The translations under genes were made by a program, and so were the position numbers. This document shows, piece by piece, positions 1-10,965 of a stretch of DNA of 64,000 bases; the first letter of the stretch is position 1, and the number at the start of each line of letters is the position of its first letter. The notes below the pieces were generated by a model. The model made no database searches, was not told the origin of the DNA, and saw nothing but the letters and a program-made list of their open reading frames with translations. The stretch comes from Niebla homalea (Eukaryota; Ascomycota; Lecanoromycetes; Lecanorales; Ramalinaceae), in NCBI GenBank assembly GCA_019925105.1, contig JAHGAU010000013.1, positions 1,364,001-1,428,000 of the forward strand, in the 5' to 3' direction.

Positions 1-992
1 CCACGAAGCTTAGCCCCTCTGACAATGCGAGTCAAAGATGCTCTCAGGTTGTGCGGCACGAAAATTCGGTGGAGAGCAAGATTGAGTTCTTGAAATGGGG
101 CTGCGATGCATTTCTAGCATTCCTTGCCATATAGTGGTGTCTTCACATACTGCCCAAAGCTGTTGCAGCTGCTTAACATGCAGCTGAATTGGAGCCCATG
201 AAATCCTAGTCATAGGTACTCTCGACCAGATATCTCAACATACCAGTGGCAAGGCCGTGTCCGCGGCAATCGCGATGGACGACCGCCTGCGTAACCCAGC
301 AGAGCGTTCTGCTTACGATACCCAGCGACAAGCGAAAGCAGTGCCCACCAAGAATGCATGGATAACGGCTTTAATGTAAAAGAAGTCGGCTGCAGCAGGG
401 AGATACAGTTCGCAATCTGTCTAAGCTAAGTCGAACGTGGCGACCTGGGCAGCTCTTTGCGGAATTACGATTCTAGCTTCAGCAGACTTGAACATTGTGA
501 CCTACCTGCTATGTTATTTGATTCGTGCCAATCAGAAGCTAAAGCTTTAATAAGGACACCACTGCCATTTGGGCGATGTCATCCGTAATTTCGCTTTCAC
601 CATACGTCCAGTGATTCGTGCTTCATCGCTGCCGATTTTCGAGTGGAGTGGCATGTAATTTCCAGCGACCTGTTTCACATTCATATTACCTCACCTAAAT
701 GCTATCATGAGTGGTGGGAAAGTTTGACTTCAGTAGCGGAGGCTCAAGCCATGCTATGGTGCCTTACGTAAGCTCTTCTTGATTGGTGCATCGTTGAAGC
801 CGGAACCGAAGTTCGGAACCGACACGCATTTGGGAGGCTCGTTCAGAGCATCGTTGGCGGCCGAAAAGCAAATGGGTGACACTCCAATGTATATATATCG
901 CGCACTTATGTACATATGAGGTATTGTATATAGAGTCACAGCCTTCAATCTAGAGCCCCATCCTTCTCAAATCTCTAGGAATCCATCTCACA
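1..992. other. Region without a recognisable gene
   Basis: Only short ORFs are present on either strand (longest about 67 codons) and none resembles a known protein. The stretch ends in the upstream region of the dehydrogenase gene, with TA-rich runs around 890-930. Confidence 0.5.
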
Positions 993-1989
993 ATGGCAAC
1001 TTCTACCAACAATGCCCGCGACTCCCTTGCATCACGTATCCTGCCCCAAATGACCTTCTCAGATGGCTCTGAAGCTTCAATGACCGGACCGCCTCCACCG
1101 ATGCCTCACTATCTCACTGGCGAAGGGAGAGCAGTGAAGCGCTTCGCTATTGAGGGTAATGCAATGTGTACGTCGAGCAAGTGAAGGCTAGTAACTTTCT
1201 TACCCTTCGTCATATATTGCTTCGAGTATCTCATCCTAAAAGAACGTAGTGACTGGCGGAGGCGGCACTCTCGCCCTCACCACCGCGCGCGCCCTCCTCG
1301 AGCACGGCTTATCCGGCCTCCTCCTCGCCGACATCTCATTCTCCGAGTCCGCCAAAAACGAGATCCGGCAGCTCATCGCCGACTTTCCCGCCGCCCGACT
1401 CCACCACACCATCCTCGACGTCACCTCCGCTCCCAAGATCCAAGAAGCGGTCGACGACGCCACGCAACTCAACGGTCCCATCGACATCCTCATCTGCTTC
1501 GCCGGCGTCGTCTCCTGCACGCACGCCGTCGACACCACCCCCGAAGAGTGGCGCCGTACCCTTGACATCAACACCACCGGCGCTTTCCTCTCCGCCCAGG
1601 CCGTCGCCCGGAGCCTCATCGCCGCTAACACCCCAGGCAGCATCATCTTCATCGCCTCCATCTCGGCGCACAAGGTCAATTTCCCTCAACCGCAGGCCGT
1701 GTACAACGCCTCCAAAGCTGCGCTCCTGAGTCTGAAGTCCAGTCTGGCGGCCGAGTGGGCGGTACATGGAATTCGGGTGAATAGTATTAGTCCCGGGTAT
1801 ATGGATACCGTACTGAATGAAGGGGAAGGCTTGGCCGAGGCGAGGAGGGTGTGGAACGAGAGGAATCCGATGGGGAGGATGGGGCAACCGGAGGAGGTGA
1901 CCGGAGCGGTGGTATTGTTGTGTAGCGGTGCGGGGAGTTATATGACCGGCATGGACTTGCGAGTGGATGGAGGGCAGTGTTGTATTTAG
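993..1989 (+). CDS. Short-chain dehydrogenase/reductase (SDR), one intron
   Basis: This is predicted to be a cytosolic NAD(P)-dependent oxidoreductase of the classical SDR family, about 304 residues. Exon 1 runs 993-1167 and exon 2 1250-1989; the 82-bp intron 1168-1249 starts GTACGT, ends TAG, and keeps the frame (codon TTG across the junction). The Rossmann motif TGGGGTLAL lies at about residues 60-68, the structural Asn in DINTT at about 166, the catalytic Ser in IASIS at about 195-197, and the YxxxK pair at Tyr210/Lys214, followed by SPGYMDT. CFAG replaces the usual NNAG. The N-terminal extension of about 58 residues resembles fungal sorbose/xylulose-reductase-like SDRs, but the substrate cannot be inferred. 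Its mirror copy lies beyond the right edge of the window. Confidence 0.9.
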
Positions 1990-2172
1990 GTAATGGCTAT
2001 ATTTGGTGGAAAGGTTGAGAGCCAGGTCATTGGAAGAAGGCAAATCAGGTGTAGGAACGTAATGCCGAGAATTCGGAATCATCCTGAAAATTCAATTCAG
2101 GGCTTGAATTATTTTTCAGTATCCTATCGGGACCAAGACAGTCGTTCGTAAGCATAACAGAACGATTCAAAT

Positions 2173-3750
2173 TCATATTGCAGTCGCTGGCCGACTATTA
2201 CCACCGTTCTTCCTCTTACCCTTGACAAAGAAAACTGATCTCAGACGTTTGAGCTTTGCCCACCTCTCATCATCCTTTTTCCTCCTATCAACCTCGTCTT
2301 GTTCTGAACTGAGACCATTCGTCGCTTCACTGATGATGCTAGCACCGTCATCATGTTCAACATTCGGTGTCTCGACAGGGCCATCACCTGCTGCACGTCT
2401 CTTGACCGACTTTTTTTTGCTCCACCTGCTTTGCACCCCAATTCCTCAGCGCCCTGACCTGCATCTCCCAGCCTGCCAATCCATCCAACGATCCCCTGGC
2501 ACTCTCCTCCTCACGAATGTGGCCGTTTTGAGAGCTTGCACTGATCCAAGGACAGTAGTCTCGGTGCTCGCTCATAACGTCGAGATGCTCCATACTTGGA
2601 ACTCGGGCATCATCCGGATCTTCGGATGATGATGGAGGAGCTTTGAATAGCCACAGCCCCAGTCGTCGGAAACAGGCGCTGCACGTTGCTAAGCCGGGGA
2701 TGTGTCCATCTTCTTCTGCGTGCCAGCCAAATAGGGCGAGGAGGAGAGCTGGAGTGCTGACCTCAGACAAAGGAGGAGCGGTCTCAGCGGTGGATGTGTT
2801 TTCAGGTGAGGAGCCATTCCGGGGTTTCGAGGGCGCTGGCTGAGCTTGGAGGAACTTGCGAGCAATTGGCACGAAGGTGGACAAGTCCAAGATTTCGGGA
2901 GTGGTGAGTGTAGCAGGAAGCTCCGCGGCCATGGCATTCAGAGAGTGGTAGCGCTGGTGAAGTCCCTCAAGGGCGGCGGCTTGATTGATCAGCGGAAGGC
3001 GGTGGATGGTATCTACAATTGGGCTTAGCCAAAAGTCGGGAAGCAGAGGAGAGGAATCGTACCATCACAACCTCGTCTTCGCCACAAACAAGACCCCTCG
3101 TGTGCGCTCGAGATCATCTCCGCATATTTCTTCACCAATTCCTTCTGAGCTTCATCGCGCCATTCTTCGTCCGACTCGTTCGGGTCTGTGAGGTCTTCTT
3201 CTTCCGCTGCTGCTGCTTCTTCTTCCCCACTATCACGACTGGGGCCTTGCGGCGGTCGGTCTCTCTCGAGCACGATGACTACCTCCTGCTCACATCCTCC
3301 AACGCATCTCACAGTCTCCTTTCTGACGCACGACCAGCCACGTTTCGCCCATGTCACCTCATTGATGCTATCAGGCTTGCTAAGCCATTTGTCCACATGC
3401 CTGTAGGTCTGGAGTCGCTGTAAGAATTGTGCTCTATCCCAAGGGGCAAAATTAGGTGGTGGCTTTCTAGGAGTAGCCGATGGTACAGGGGTTGCGGGGG
3501 AGAGTCGAGAGTCTCGTGGCAAAGGACGCGCTTCGGGTCTGATAGCTTTGCTGGACGGGACATAAGCTGAGGATGGTCTGTCGAGACGCGTTCGTTTGGC
3601 TGGTGGGGCTGCTGTCACTGGTAGAGTAGTCGTGGATCCATTGAAGGGGTTTTGGGAAGTTGGAGGAAGGCTCGTGGATGAGGCATTGGATGAGATGGTG
3701 TCTAACAGTCGGTGGAACTTGCGCTTGGTGGTTGACAGAGCGGTAGGCAT
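2173..3750 (-). CDS. C3HC zinc-finger (NIPA/Rsm1-like) nuclear protein, one intron
   Basis: The protein looks like the fungal Rsm1 family (C3HC zinc finger, NuBaID fold), linked in fission yeast to mRNA export and otherwise poorly characterised. The start is set at the ATG at 3748-3750, which opens MPTALSTTKRKFHRLLD, a typical family N-terminus; an upstream in-frame ATG at 3780 exists. Exon 1 is 3750-3063, intron 3062-3013 (50 bp, GT-AG), exon 2 3012-2173. The first zinc module shows Cys141, Cys149, Cys153, His217, Cys221 and Cys228, with an acidic insert at about 176-200. The second, in exon 2, has CSACFRRLGLW and HRDYCPW. The frame breaks at an eight-base T run (2411-2418, plus strand); seven bases would join the basic C-terminal tail and give about 508 residues. 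This is probably an assembly homopolymer error. Confidence 0.82.
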
Positions 3751-4618
3751 TGCAGAGAGGTCTTGCAGTTTTCGCGTCAAGGGTCACCGCACTCAAGTTG
3801 TAGATGCAATGTAGCATGATGCTATGTATTAAACTATCACGCTAGTATTAGCGTGGATCAATATTACCAGGCACATATTTACATCTTTCCATCCTTTCTT
3901 ATTCAATTCAGAGACTCGATGGTTGGTGATACTGTCTTACGAAGCTCGCCGATATCTGAGACCTGTGCTGATAGGGAATCGTATACTATATCCAGCACGA
4001 GCCACGATTCAGGCCGGGATCCTATATCGATTGTGAATGATGGATGATGCTTTCAGACATTGGCACCGAACATACACATCATCCATCTTTCGTGAAAATA
4101 GTCTCCGTCATGCTGTTAGGAGCCCTTCGGAAGATGGCAGCCTGTGCTCGCGTCGTGGTCCAGAAGGTAGAAGTATGCTCTGTAACCCATTGAAACAAAC
4201 AGTGGTCGGTTGCTATGAAAGTCTGAAGTAAGTGGTCTGCCTGTGTCACAGGTCATCCCGTACCTGGTATGCGCGGCGACGCCTTCAATTCCAAGCCGGG
4301 AGAGGCGTCTGAACATCCTCACATTTACCATGCCGGAAGCATCCAGAAAAGCGAACTTAGTAAGTCTCATCCGGACTTGGATGTCTTGGTGATATGCAGG
4401 ATAAATCACACTAACATCACTTGCTGACGCAATCGTGCATCGATGATGCGAATACCATCGCGGATCTCTTCGGTAGTGATATCACAGCGCACGAGAAGCG
4501 GGCATAGGGGAAGGGGGACTTCATATCTCGCATATCATCTCGCATCTCATCTTGTATACGTAATATCATCATATATCTCTTCTCGTATATCCATCGTCGC
4601 AAACTGCAAACTACAATA
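3751..4618. other. Intergenic region, divergent promoters
   Basis: This lies between the divergently transcribed Rsm1-like and methyltransferase genes. It has only short unrecognised ORFs (longest 97 codons on the minus strand, 4116-4409). A run of ATAT/CTCATCT-type sequence at 4520-4590 immediately precedes the methyltransferase start and may be its leader. Confidence 0.5.
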
Positions 4619-5497
4619 ATGGCGTCCTCTGATACCAGCACTAATGGCGTCCTCGCCGGGGCGATGAATGGTTGGACTAAGCACGCCAATACCTACACCT
4701 GTGTCGAACGCATGACATTACCTCTGGCCATCGAGCTCGCTCAGTGGGTCAATTCAGTCTCTCCATTTGATACACCCGGAGCCTCCGCTCTGGACGACGG
4801 CTGTGGCGGCGGCGTGCTTGGCTCCGCTATCAAAACGATATGCCCTACCATATTCCTCCTTTCTTGTGATGTTGCGGAGGGAATGGTGTCTATGGCTCAA
4901 GTGCGCGCCGAGCGAGAAGGATGGGCTGCGCCCTGTGACTTTCAAGTTTTGGACGCACGTAATCTCAAAGGCATACTCGATGCAAGCATTACGCACCTGA
5001 TGAGCCAGTACATGATTTGTTTGGCACCCGATCCGGATCGTATCGCTGCAGAGATGTACCGGGTACTTAAGCCCGGCGGGGTGCTAGGTCTGGGTACGTG
5101 GGGAATGCCGCATTTCGACCATTTCTATGTTCCGTGGGTCACTGCGGCATGGAAGATGGGTGTCCTGAACTTTGAGGTTGTGGATCTTATGCCGCCAAGG
5201 TGGACACAGTCTGGATCTGTCAAAGACGCTTTGCAGGAAGCAGGTTTCGTGGAAGTGGAAACCAGGGAGAAGATCGTAGGTTGGGAGTTCGAGAGTTTGG
5301 CAAGGTGCATGCACTATGTGTTCAGGGAAGGCAATCCAGGCATGGAGACATACAAGCAGGCCTGGGTCAAGATCTCAGGACAAGACACGGATGTCTTCGA
5401 GCCCGTATATGCGGAAGAGATTGGGAAGTTGTATGGGAAAGAGGACGGCACGGTCGTCATACCCGTGAAGGCTGTACTTTGCATCGGGAGGAAATAG
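4619..5497 (+). CDS. SAM-dependent class I methyltransferase
   Basis: This single-exon ORF of 292 residues is predicted to be a cytosolic S-adenosylmethionine-dependent methyltransferase (Methyltransf_11/25-like). Motif I (ALDDGCGGGVLG, residues about 57-68) forms the SAM-binding loop and SCDVAEGM (about 82-89) follows at the second strand. The post-motif segment RVLKPGGVLGLGTWG is at about 148-162, and a variable C-terminal region begins with the helix SVKDALQEAGFVEVE. The ATG is preceded by an A-rich leader, and no signal peptide or membrane segment is seen. The acceptor may be a small molecule, as for secondary-metabolite methyltransferases of this type, but there is no biosynthetic cluster around it. 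It is fully open here; the mirror copy carries two single-base deletions. Confidence 0.88.
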   Translation: MASSDTSTNGVLAGAMNGWTKHANTYTCVERMTLPLAIELAQWVNSVSPFDTPGASALDDGCGGGVLGSAIKTICPTIFLLSCDVAEGMVSMAQVRAEREGWAAPCDFQVLDARNLKGILDASITHLMSQYMICLAPDPDRIAAEMYRVLKPGGVLGLGTWGMPHFDHFYVPWVTAAWKMGVLNFEVVDLMPPRWTQSGSVKDALQEAGFVEVETREKIVGWEFESLARCMHYVFREGNPGMETYKQAWVKISGQDTDVFEPVYAEEIGKLYGKEDGTVVIPVKAVLCIGRK

Positions 5498-5731
5498 CCA
5501 TCCTCTCCCTATTGTCCATTCCTGATCCTGCTTCCACTCTTTGTTCAGCTTCTTGATGCGAAGATGACATGTTGTCATATCCTAATTTTCATAGTGACTT
5601 GCTTCATGTACCAGCAATTATAGACCAGAACTACTAAGCGTCTCTTGCCTTACTAAACGACCAAATCAAGAATTAAATCCATAAACGTGTCATCGCTACT
5701 ACGATCAGTGAGCACCGGTCTTTATGACTTG

Positions 5732-7029
5732 TCAGCCTCTTCTAATTCCCGACCCTCTCTGCGCGATCGCCGGCCCAAGATACGAGTATGGCACAGAATG
5801 CCCGCCATTGACATTGTCCCGGAACGGTCCTTGCTCCCCAACCCCAGCGAATTCACAATTCGATGCCGCGTCTTCTGAAGGGCTTGCATGGCACTGCTTA
5901 TCCCAGACCAACGGCGCGAAGGTGTTGATGCAGAACGTATTCAAACCCGTAGAATCGATCCTCACGTTGGCCGCGCCACCGATGACGCCGTTCAAACTGC
6001 AGGCGTAGGGTCTCTCGAAAAGCAACTTACCCGTTGTCAGATTGGATGCTAGGATGCGCGTGATAGTGGCTCCGTAGTTTGTGGAAATATCATTTGGATT
6101 GAAATGCGCGAAGGAAGAACTGTATGCATCGCTGTACCACCACGCATCGCACACGCCCTGAGCGTTCTGCCCGTCTTTGCAGTCGCCCAGCTGATAGGGC
6201 AAGGCGATTTCGGTGCCGTTGGTTGAGAGCGCGACGGGGTCAGTATCCACACCAACGGTAATGGTGATGCCCATCTGGTCGAGAGTGTGCGAGATGAGGT
6301 AAGCGTAGAAGTTGTCCCTGAGGAAGCTCCTCAACATTACACTGGCTGGAAGGCTGGGCTCTGTAAAACTCCCCTGACTGCCGAAAGCAACGAATTCGGT
6401 GGCGTTACCGAGCACGGTGGTCAGAGTGTCGACCATTTTGCTTTGAACGCCTTGTTTGAAGCTCGCCAAGTCTGTGGCCACATCTCCTTCTGACATGACG
6501 TCGCACCCGAAATCCAAGGTCGAGACAACATTATTGGCGTCGATGGGGGTGTTGGCTACGGCAGTGCACCAGGTGGTGAAGCATTGGTTGATGCCTTACT
6601 TAGTTAACAGATCCCAAAAACACTTTGACGGGACTCAGAAGACCGCAACCCACCTGAAATGTTTCAAGAGTGTATAGCTCTGGTAGCGTTGGTCCACAAG
6701 GAGCTATAGGCCGGCACGAAAGATCACAAACTTTGGAACAATCGAAGTCAGAAAGCCCATTCACGAAATAGCAAGTGGAGAATCCTTCGCCTGCCTGGCA
6801 GGTGTTACTCTGCACCCATCCTAGACATAAGATGGGATGTCAAGGTCGGTGAAGCATTCGTTAGTGGGGCCTGTACGGGCCGTGCTGTTGCATTTCGTTG
6901 CCTGGCGTCGATGGAGACGCGACGATCGAGGTCAGGGTATGGCCGAAGCTGCGTGTGATGGATTTGCATAAGACAGGCTTGGGATCACAACTCCCAAGAG
7001 GATGGTTTGAGAAGACTCGAACAGAGCAT
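5732..7029 (-). pseudogene. Cysteine-rich secreted-type protein, probably degenerate 5' end
   Basis: No family was recognised. The 3' exon (up to about 6593) is open for over 260 codons, Cys-containing and with several NxT/S sites, consistent with an extracellular protein. A 5' segment (6815-6655) adds a Cys-rich stretch (SNTCQAGEGFSTCYFVNG). Upstream, the same frame continues through another Cys-containing stretch and a hydrophobic signal-like stretch (TILLGVVIPSLSYA). However, it is interrupted by an in-frame TAG just before GWVQSNTC and a TGA after the hydrophobic segment, and the nearest ATG (7027-7029) is in another frame. The GTGGGT donor near 6651 and the AG near 6594 do not join in frame. 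It may be a pseudogene, or a gene with unusual introns. Both arms share the stops. Confidence 0.55.
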
Positions 7030-7994
7030 TTTGGTGAGAGAAATGATTAGGGGATCGGCCTTGAAAAGAAAGGTGCTTTAAGATAATGCCGAATTACAAC
7101 ACGACCATGTACGAGAAATGGCATGACAATGATTGGAGCAGGAACCTCTTGTACATTTGGGTGCGGTTTCGGCCAAAGCAAATCTACCTAACGATCGATG
7201 TCAATGGCGGCTGGAACGAGCGACTTGTGAAGGACAATCAGACGCGCCGAAGTGACTTTATCATCTCATAATGACGACGAAAGCGCTGTGTGATGCCAGC
7301 GCTTGGGGCATACATTTGTGCTGTGATTCGGCGGCATCAGGCGGTGGGCCTTCGTAAAGGCGCTTGTAGGACTTTGGAACAGACCGCGCCTCATTCTCTT
7401 GGACCCCAAAAGGCAGCACCTCTCATAAGCTGGACTCTCGGATAAGTTTTGTTCCGTGATACAAGGAGGTCTAACATCCAAAGGTCATTGACTGTATTGA
7501 GGGGACCGTTTATACTTAACAGCCTGATTGCTCGGACCGCACCGCTTACTGTTGATACTGCGAGGTTAGTAAACGTTCGGAATCCTTTGAGACAGATTTA
7601 CCCCAATATGATCAAAGGTAAACGTCGCAGGCGCGATTAAGTCAGAGTTAAAAGTAGCTGCCAGGGTCCAGTATATCCACCAGCATGTTGGTTGTCAGTA
7701 CTTAAGGACCGTCGTCGCTCGAGCAACCAGCACAGACCCATCTGGACGCTCTGAGATAAATCGTGCTGCATCTTGAGACTGGTACTTGTCTCAGTCTCAG
7801 ACAGCAATGGGCACAATCAAAGGCTTCATACATTGCGCTCGCGCCTTCAATGGTCTTCAGGCTCTCATATGAATGAATGCTCCCAGTCTTTCATCCTTTG
7901 GCGCTCTCGTCCTCCTCTTATACTGTAGAAAAAGCCCACAACATTGCTTTTGGTACCATCATGGTAATCCCTTTATTAGGGGGAAATAGCAGTC
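7030..7994. other. Region without a recognisable gene
   Basis: Only short ORFs are present (61-71 codons) and none is convincing. A GTCTCAGTCTCAGAC repeat lies near 7787-7801. The right half probably holds the promoter of the downstream secreted-protein gene. Confidence 0.45.
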
Positions 7995-8593
7995 ATGAAG
8001 CTCCAGACCTTGCGGGTTTTATCCTGCCTCTTGACCATGGTTTCGAGGACCTTATCGTCCACTATACCCATCAACATTACCACGTTGGCACGCATCGCCA
8101 GCAATGCTCAGTCGTCAAATCGTGTCACATGTATTTCCCCGGACATCAGTTGCACCGTCCGATTGAATCAGACTGCAATCAACTCATTAGTACAATTTAC
8201 GCCTTACCGAACACATATCGAGAGATAACCTTTCAACAATGGTCCCCGCCGCAACCACTGCCTAGTGGCGTCGTCGGACTTCCGCACACCTTTGTCCACG
8301 AGACATGCTATATCACAATAGCCATGGGTCTCGGCTGTCAGAGCGACATCTCCACTCTTAGCGACCTCGCCATTTCCGCCCAGGTTGGCTCACTTGAATG
8401 TCTTCATTCAGTATTTCCCCTGTACTGCGGCGCTACGGTCCCGGGAGGCAGAGGGAATCGAATGGTCGTCATTGTATCTGGAGAGAGGCTACCAGAAAAT
8501 GACGAGAACAGGTACCTGACGTCAACTGGCTGTCCAGGTGAGGGGATTGCCTTTTCTGGGGATTCGAACAGGACGTCTGTGACTGCAAAGTAG
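7995..8593 (+). CDS. Small secreted seven-cysteine protein A (frameshifted in this arm)
   Basis: The gene starts MKLQTLRVLSCLLTMVSRTLSS, a hydrophobic secretion signal. In this arm the frame is lost at the CCCC run 8137-8140, where the mirror copy has five C. Without that loss the product is 199 residues, as seen intact in the other arm. Mature Cys lie at residues 46, 61, 105, 115, 136, 145 and 180, almost the same spacing as paralogue B about 600 bp downstream. Shared landmarks are CISP, LPHTF..TCY and AQVGS..CL. It belongs to a widespread, uncharacterised type of ascomycete secreted protein and could be an effector-like apoplastic protein. No enzymatic motif was seen. Confidence 0.75.
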
Positions 8594-9200
8594 AAGTTGG
8601 CAATTGCTGATCCTTACCAACGCCGAGTTTGAGCTATTGAGAATGCACGCGTTGAACATGATACTGACGACAATTCGTAGACCCAACTCTTTAAGTTGGC
8701 TACTGGGGAGCGTTAAAAGACAAGCCATCAGTTCATTTGATACATCTTTAGTATTGAGAACAGAGTTTGTATCACTGCGCGTACTCGACAACCGCTCTTA
8801 TGTCTTATATTTTAGGAGACTTGAACAGCAACAGCTCATAAGATGGTATAAAGTTCGACAACATGCCTCGACTCAAGCCCGATTCGAGTCTGAATTGACA
8901 CAAAATTCAGTCTAGATGAGACCTCATGCAATGCGACCCGTGCCGTAATTCTCTTTCTTGTGATGACGGGCGCGGCTATCGCCAACGATCTCAAACTGAA
9001 TGTCCTTGATTGCCAGATCCAGAAATGGAACAGTACGGCGCTTCTTAGTGGAATACTGCGATGGACGTCATTGAGGGCTCGCCGCATCAATCAGAAATAG
9101 GTACTTCTTCCTCATGTATAGGGTGATGTCCACTTTTCATAAGACGAATAGACAGCCACTACTGCTCCTCTCCGTGCAACCCTGACTGCTTTCGTTAGAG
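8594..9200. other. Intergenic region between the two secreted-protein paralogues
   Basis: Nothing convincing is present. A short open stretch around 8925-9100 begins with a hydrophobic segment (ILFLVMTGAAIA) resembling a signal peptide but has no ATG in frame; it may be a remnant of another secreted gene. Confidence 0.4.
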
Positions 9201-9788
9201 ATGGGATTGAGAACCAAGCAAATCACCGCTCTTCTTTTCGCCATGTTCGCAAGCATCACACCATTCGTCATATCGCCCAATGAAACCTCTACCGAATCCA
9301 TGACTAATGGAACCCTTTCGTCAGATCGGTCCAATCAGATAATATGCATCTCCCCGGCGAGCAATTTGGACCGACCTGATAAAGCAGACTGTGATGTGTT
9401 AATCAGTTCCATCTACAATTTACCGTTCGCGGATACACAGAGGACGTTTCGACGACCGCCCATCATCCACCCCAGGGACTTGCTGCTTCCGCACACTTTC
9501 CAACACCTGACCTGCTATGTCACAATAATCATCGCTGACGTCTGCTTCAGCGACATCGCAAGTCTCCGCGAGATCGCCTTGACGGCACAAGTTGGCTCTG
9601 TCCATTGTCTTCTACCAGTCTCACGTGGAAATCGGAACTGCGGCGCTAGAGTCACCGCAGGGAGAGCGGGTCGCATGAGCGTCATTGTGCATGGCAAGGC
9701 GTGGAATATGAACGCGTTCGATATGATTCTGCCACCAGCAGGCTGTCCGAGTGTGGAGGCATTGGATTCCAGTGTCCAGACAGCTTGA
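9201..9788 (+). CDS. Small secreted seven-cysteine protein B
   Basis: This single-exon ORF of 195 residues has an N-terminal signal (about residues 1-25, hydrophobic core ALLFAMFASITPFVI), then a Ser/Thr-rich linker with N-glycosylation sites. The Cys-patterned domain has cysteines at 49, 64, 105, 115, 136, 147 and 182. The pattern and motifs (CISP, DC..LISSIY.LP, LPHTF, TCYVTI, AQVGS) match paralogue A, so the two are a tandem duplicate pair in the same orientation. It is predicted to be secreted and disulphide-bonded, with unknown function. This arm is open; the mirror copy loses a G after CGARVTAG and frameshifts. Confidence 0.8.
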   Translation: MGLRTKQITALLFAMFASITPFVISPNETSTESMTNGTLSSDRSNQIICISPASNLDRPDKADCDVLISSIYNLPFADTQRTFRRPPIIHPRDLLLPHTFQHLTCYVTIIIADVCFSDIASLREIALTAQVGSVHCLLPVSRGNRNCGARVTAGRAGRMSVIVHGKAWNMNAFDMILPPAGCPSVEALDSSVQTA

Positions 9789-10965
9789 ACTTGCCTCGCT
9801 AGTTGAGCATGAGTCTTTCGAGAATGTGAAGGGGTCATGGGGCACACATTGTTATAGCACGAGTTGGAGCGAAGTCTTCTGCTGGCAGCTGACATAGTGT
9901 CGACGGTATTGCTGGTGCGGCAATTGCGCGTTCTGCACGCTACTTAGGGGCCAGGCTTCTTGGACCAGTACACGCAATGATATGAAACAATGTCTCAGCC
10001 CCCATAATTCGCTCTCTTCCAGCCGACAGTAACCGTCGTCGTTACTTACTGGAGAGGCCTTCTTCCCAGACAGCGATCATGAGATCAGCTTCTACTAATC
10101 GTGGTCAAACACAAGGCCGGTCTGGTCAGCCTCCTCGAGCTCCTATGAGTCTGACATTTGAGACCCTCAAAAGCCAGCCATCGCTCCGTGACGAGATTGG
10201 TCACAAACCCAAGAACCTTGAGATGCGTTCTCCCTATAATCGATCTCTCTGTGTTGTGGCATCTTTCCGTAGGACTGCCGCATCTTTATATTTACCATCC
10301 ACGGACTGAGGAGAGCTTTCGAGTGAAAACTGCAGCTGATAATCACTCACTAGACGTGTCGCATAATAATAATACTGGCTTTCAAACCGAGTTTCTTGAC
10401 CGAAATTGTATCCGTTACGGAGCGTTAAATCGAAATGATTACCTCAAAAACCACATCGGGTTCGTAAACAGTATGGCGGTGGATGGATACATGAGCTCTC
10501 AATCGCCTTTCAACCAGGCAGGAATGGTGGCTGCGGGACAGGTGCAGGAATGGAGGATGCTCGTGCATGGCAAGTAGGCGCTGGCCTAAGAGGAATATGT
10601 CATGATCCTTAGGGATTGGTGAAGGCGACTGCGAAGCACAAACCACTGCCCACGGTGGGCATCATTGTGCCATTCTATGAGGGAATATTAGGCGAGAAAG
10701 CAGGGAAAAGGGATTGCCGTGGAGCGCCGACGAGCATAAAGGTAGCACTCAACAGAGATAATGCTAAAGTATGAAGTGATTTGACTACGATACGAAAGAT
10801 TGTGGTACTTATGCCCCGTCAAGGACCCTTTCGATCACATCACGTGGACTGTAATGCTTGCATAAGACGAACGGTATGCAGGTTACGCGGCGCGAATGAT
10901 CCTTGCTTGTTCCAGTGCTTTACTTGCCTCTCTTACTCGATCCTCTTCCCGCCATACCCCAGCAA
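9789..10965. other. Mostly non-coding region with a possible third secreted-protein remnant
   Basis: No intact gene is seen. An ORF ending at 10577 finishes with GMVAAGQVQEWRMLVHGK, reminiscent of the C-terminal part of paralogue B (GRAGRMSVIVHGK). It lacks a signal peptide and most cysteines, so 10361-10577 could be a decayed third family member. The rest (10578-10965) shows nothing. Confidence 0.35.

Noticed and set aside
1336..2082. 248-codon ORF on the minus strand opposite the dehydrogenase
   Set aside because: It is a shadow frame of the GC-rich dehydrogenase exon and has no domain character.
7877..8593. 238-codon ORF overlapping secreted protein A with an alternative N-terminus
   Set aside because: Its first part is out of frame with the signal peptide and arises from the C-run deletion; the mirror arm shows the correct frame.
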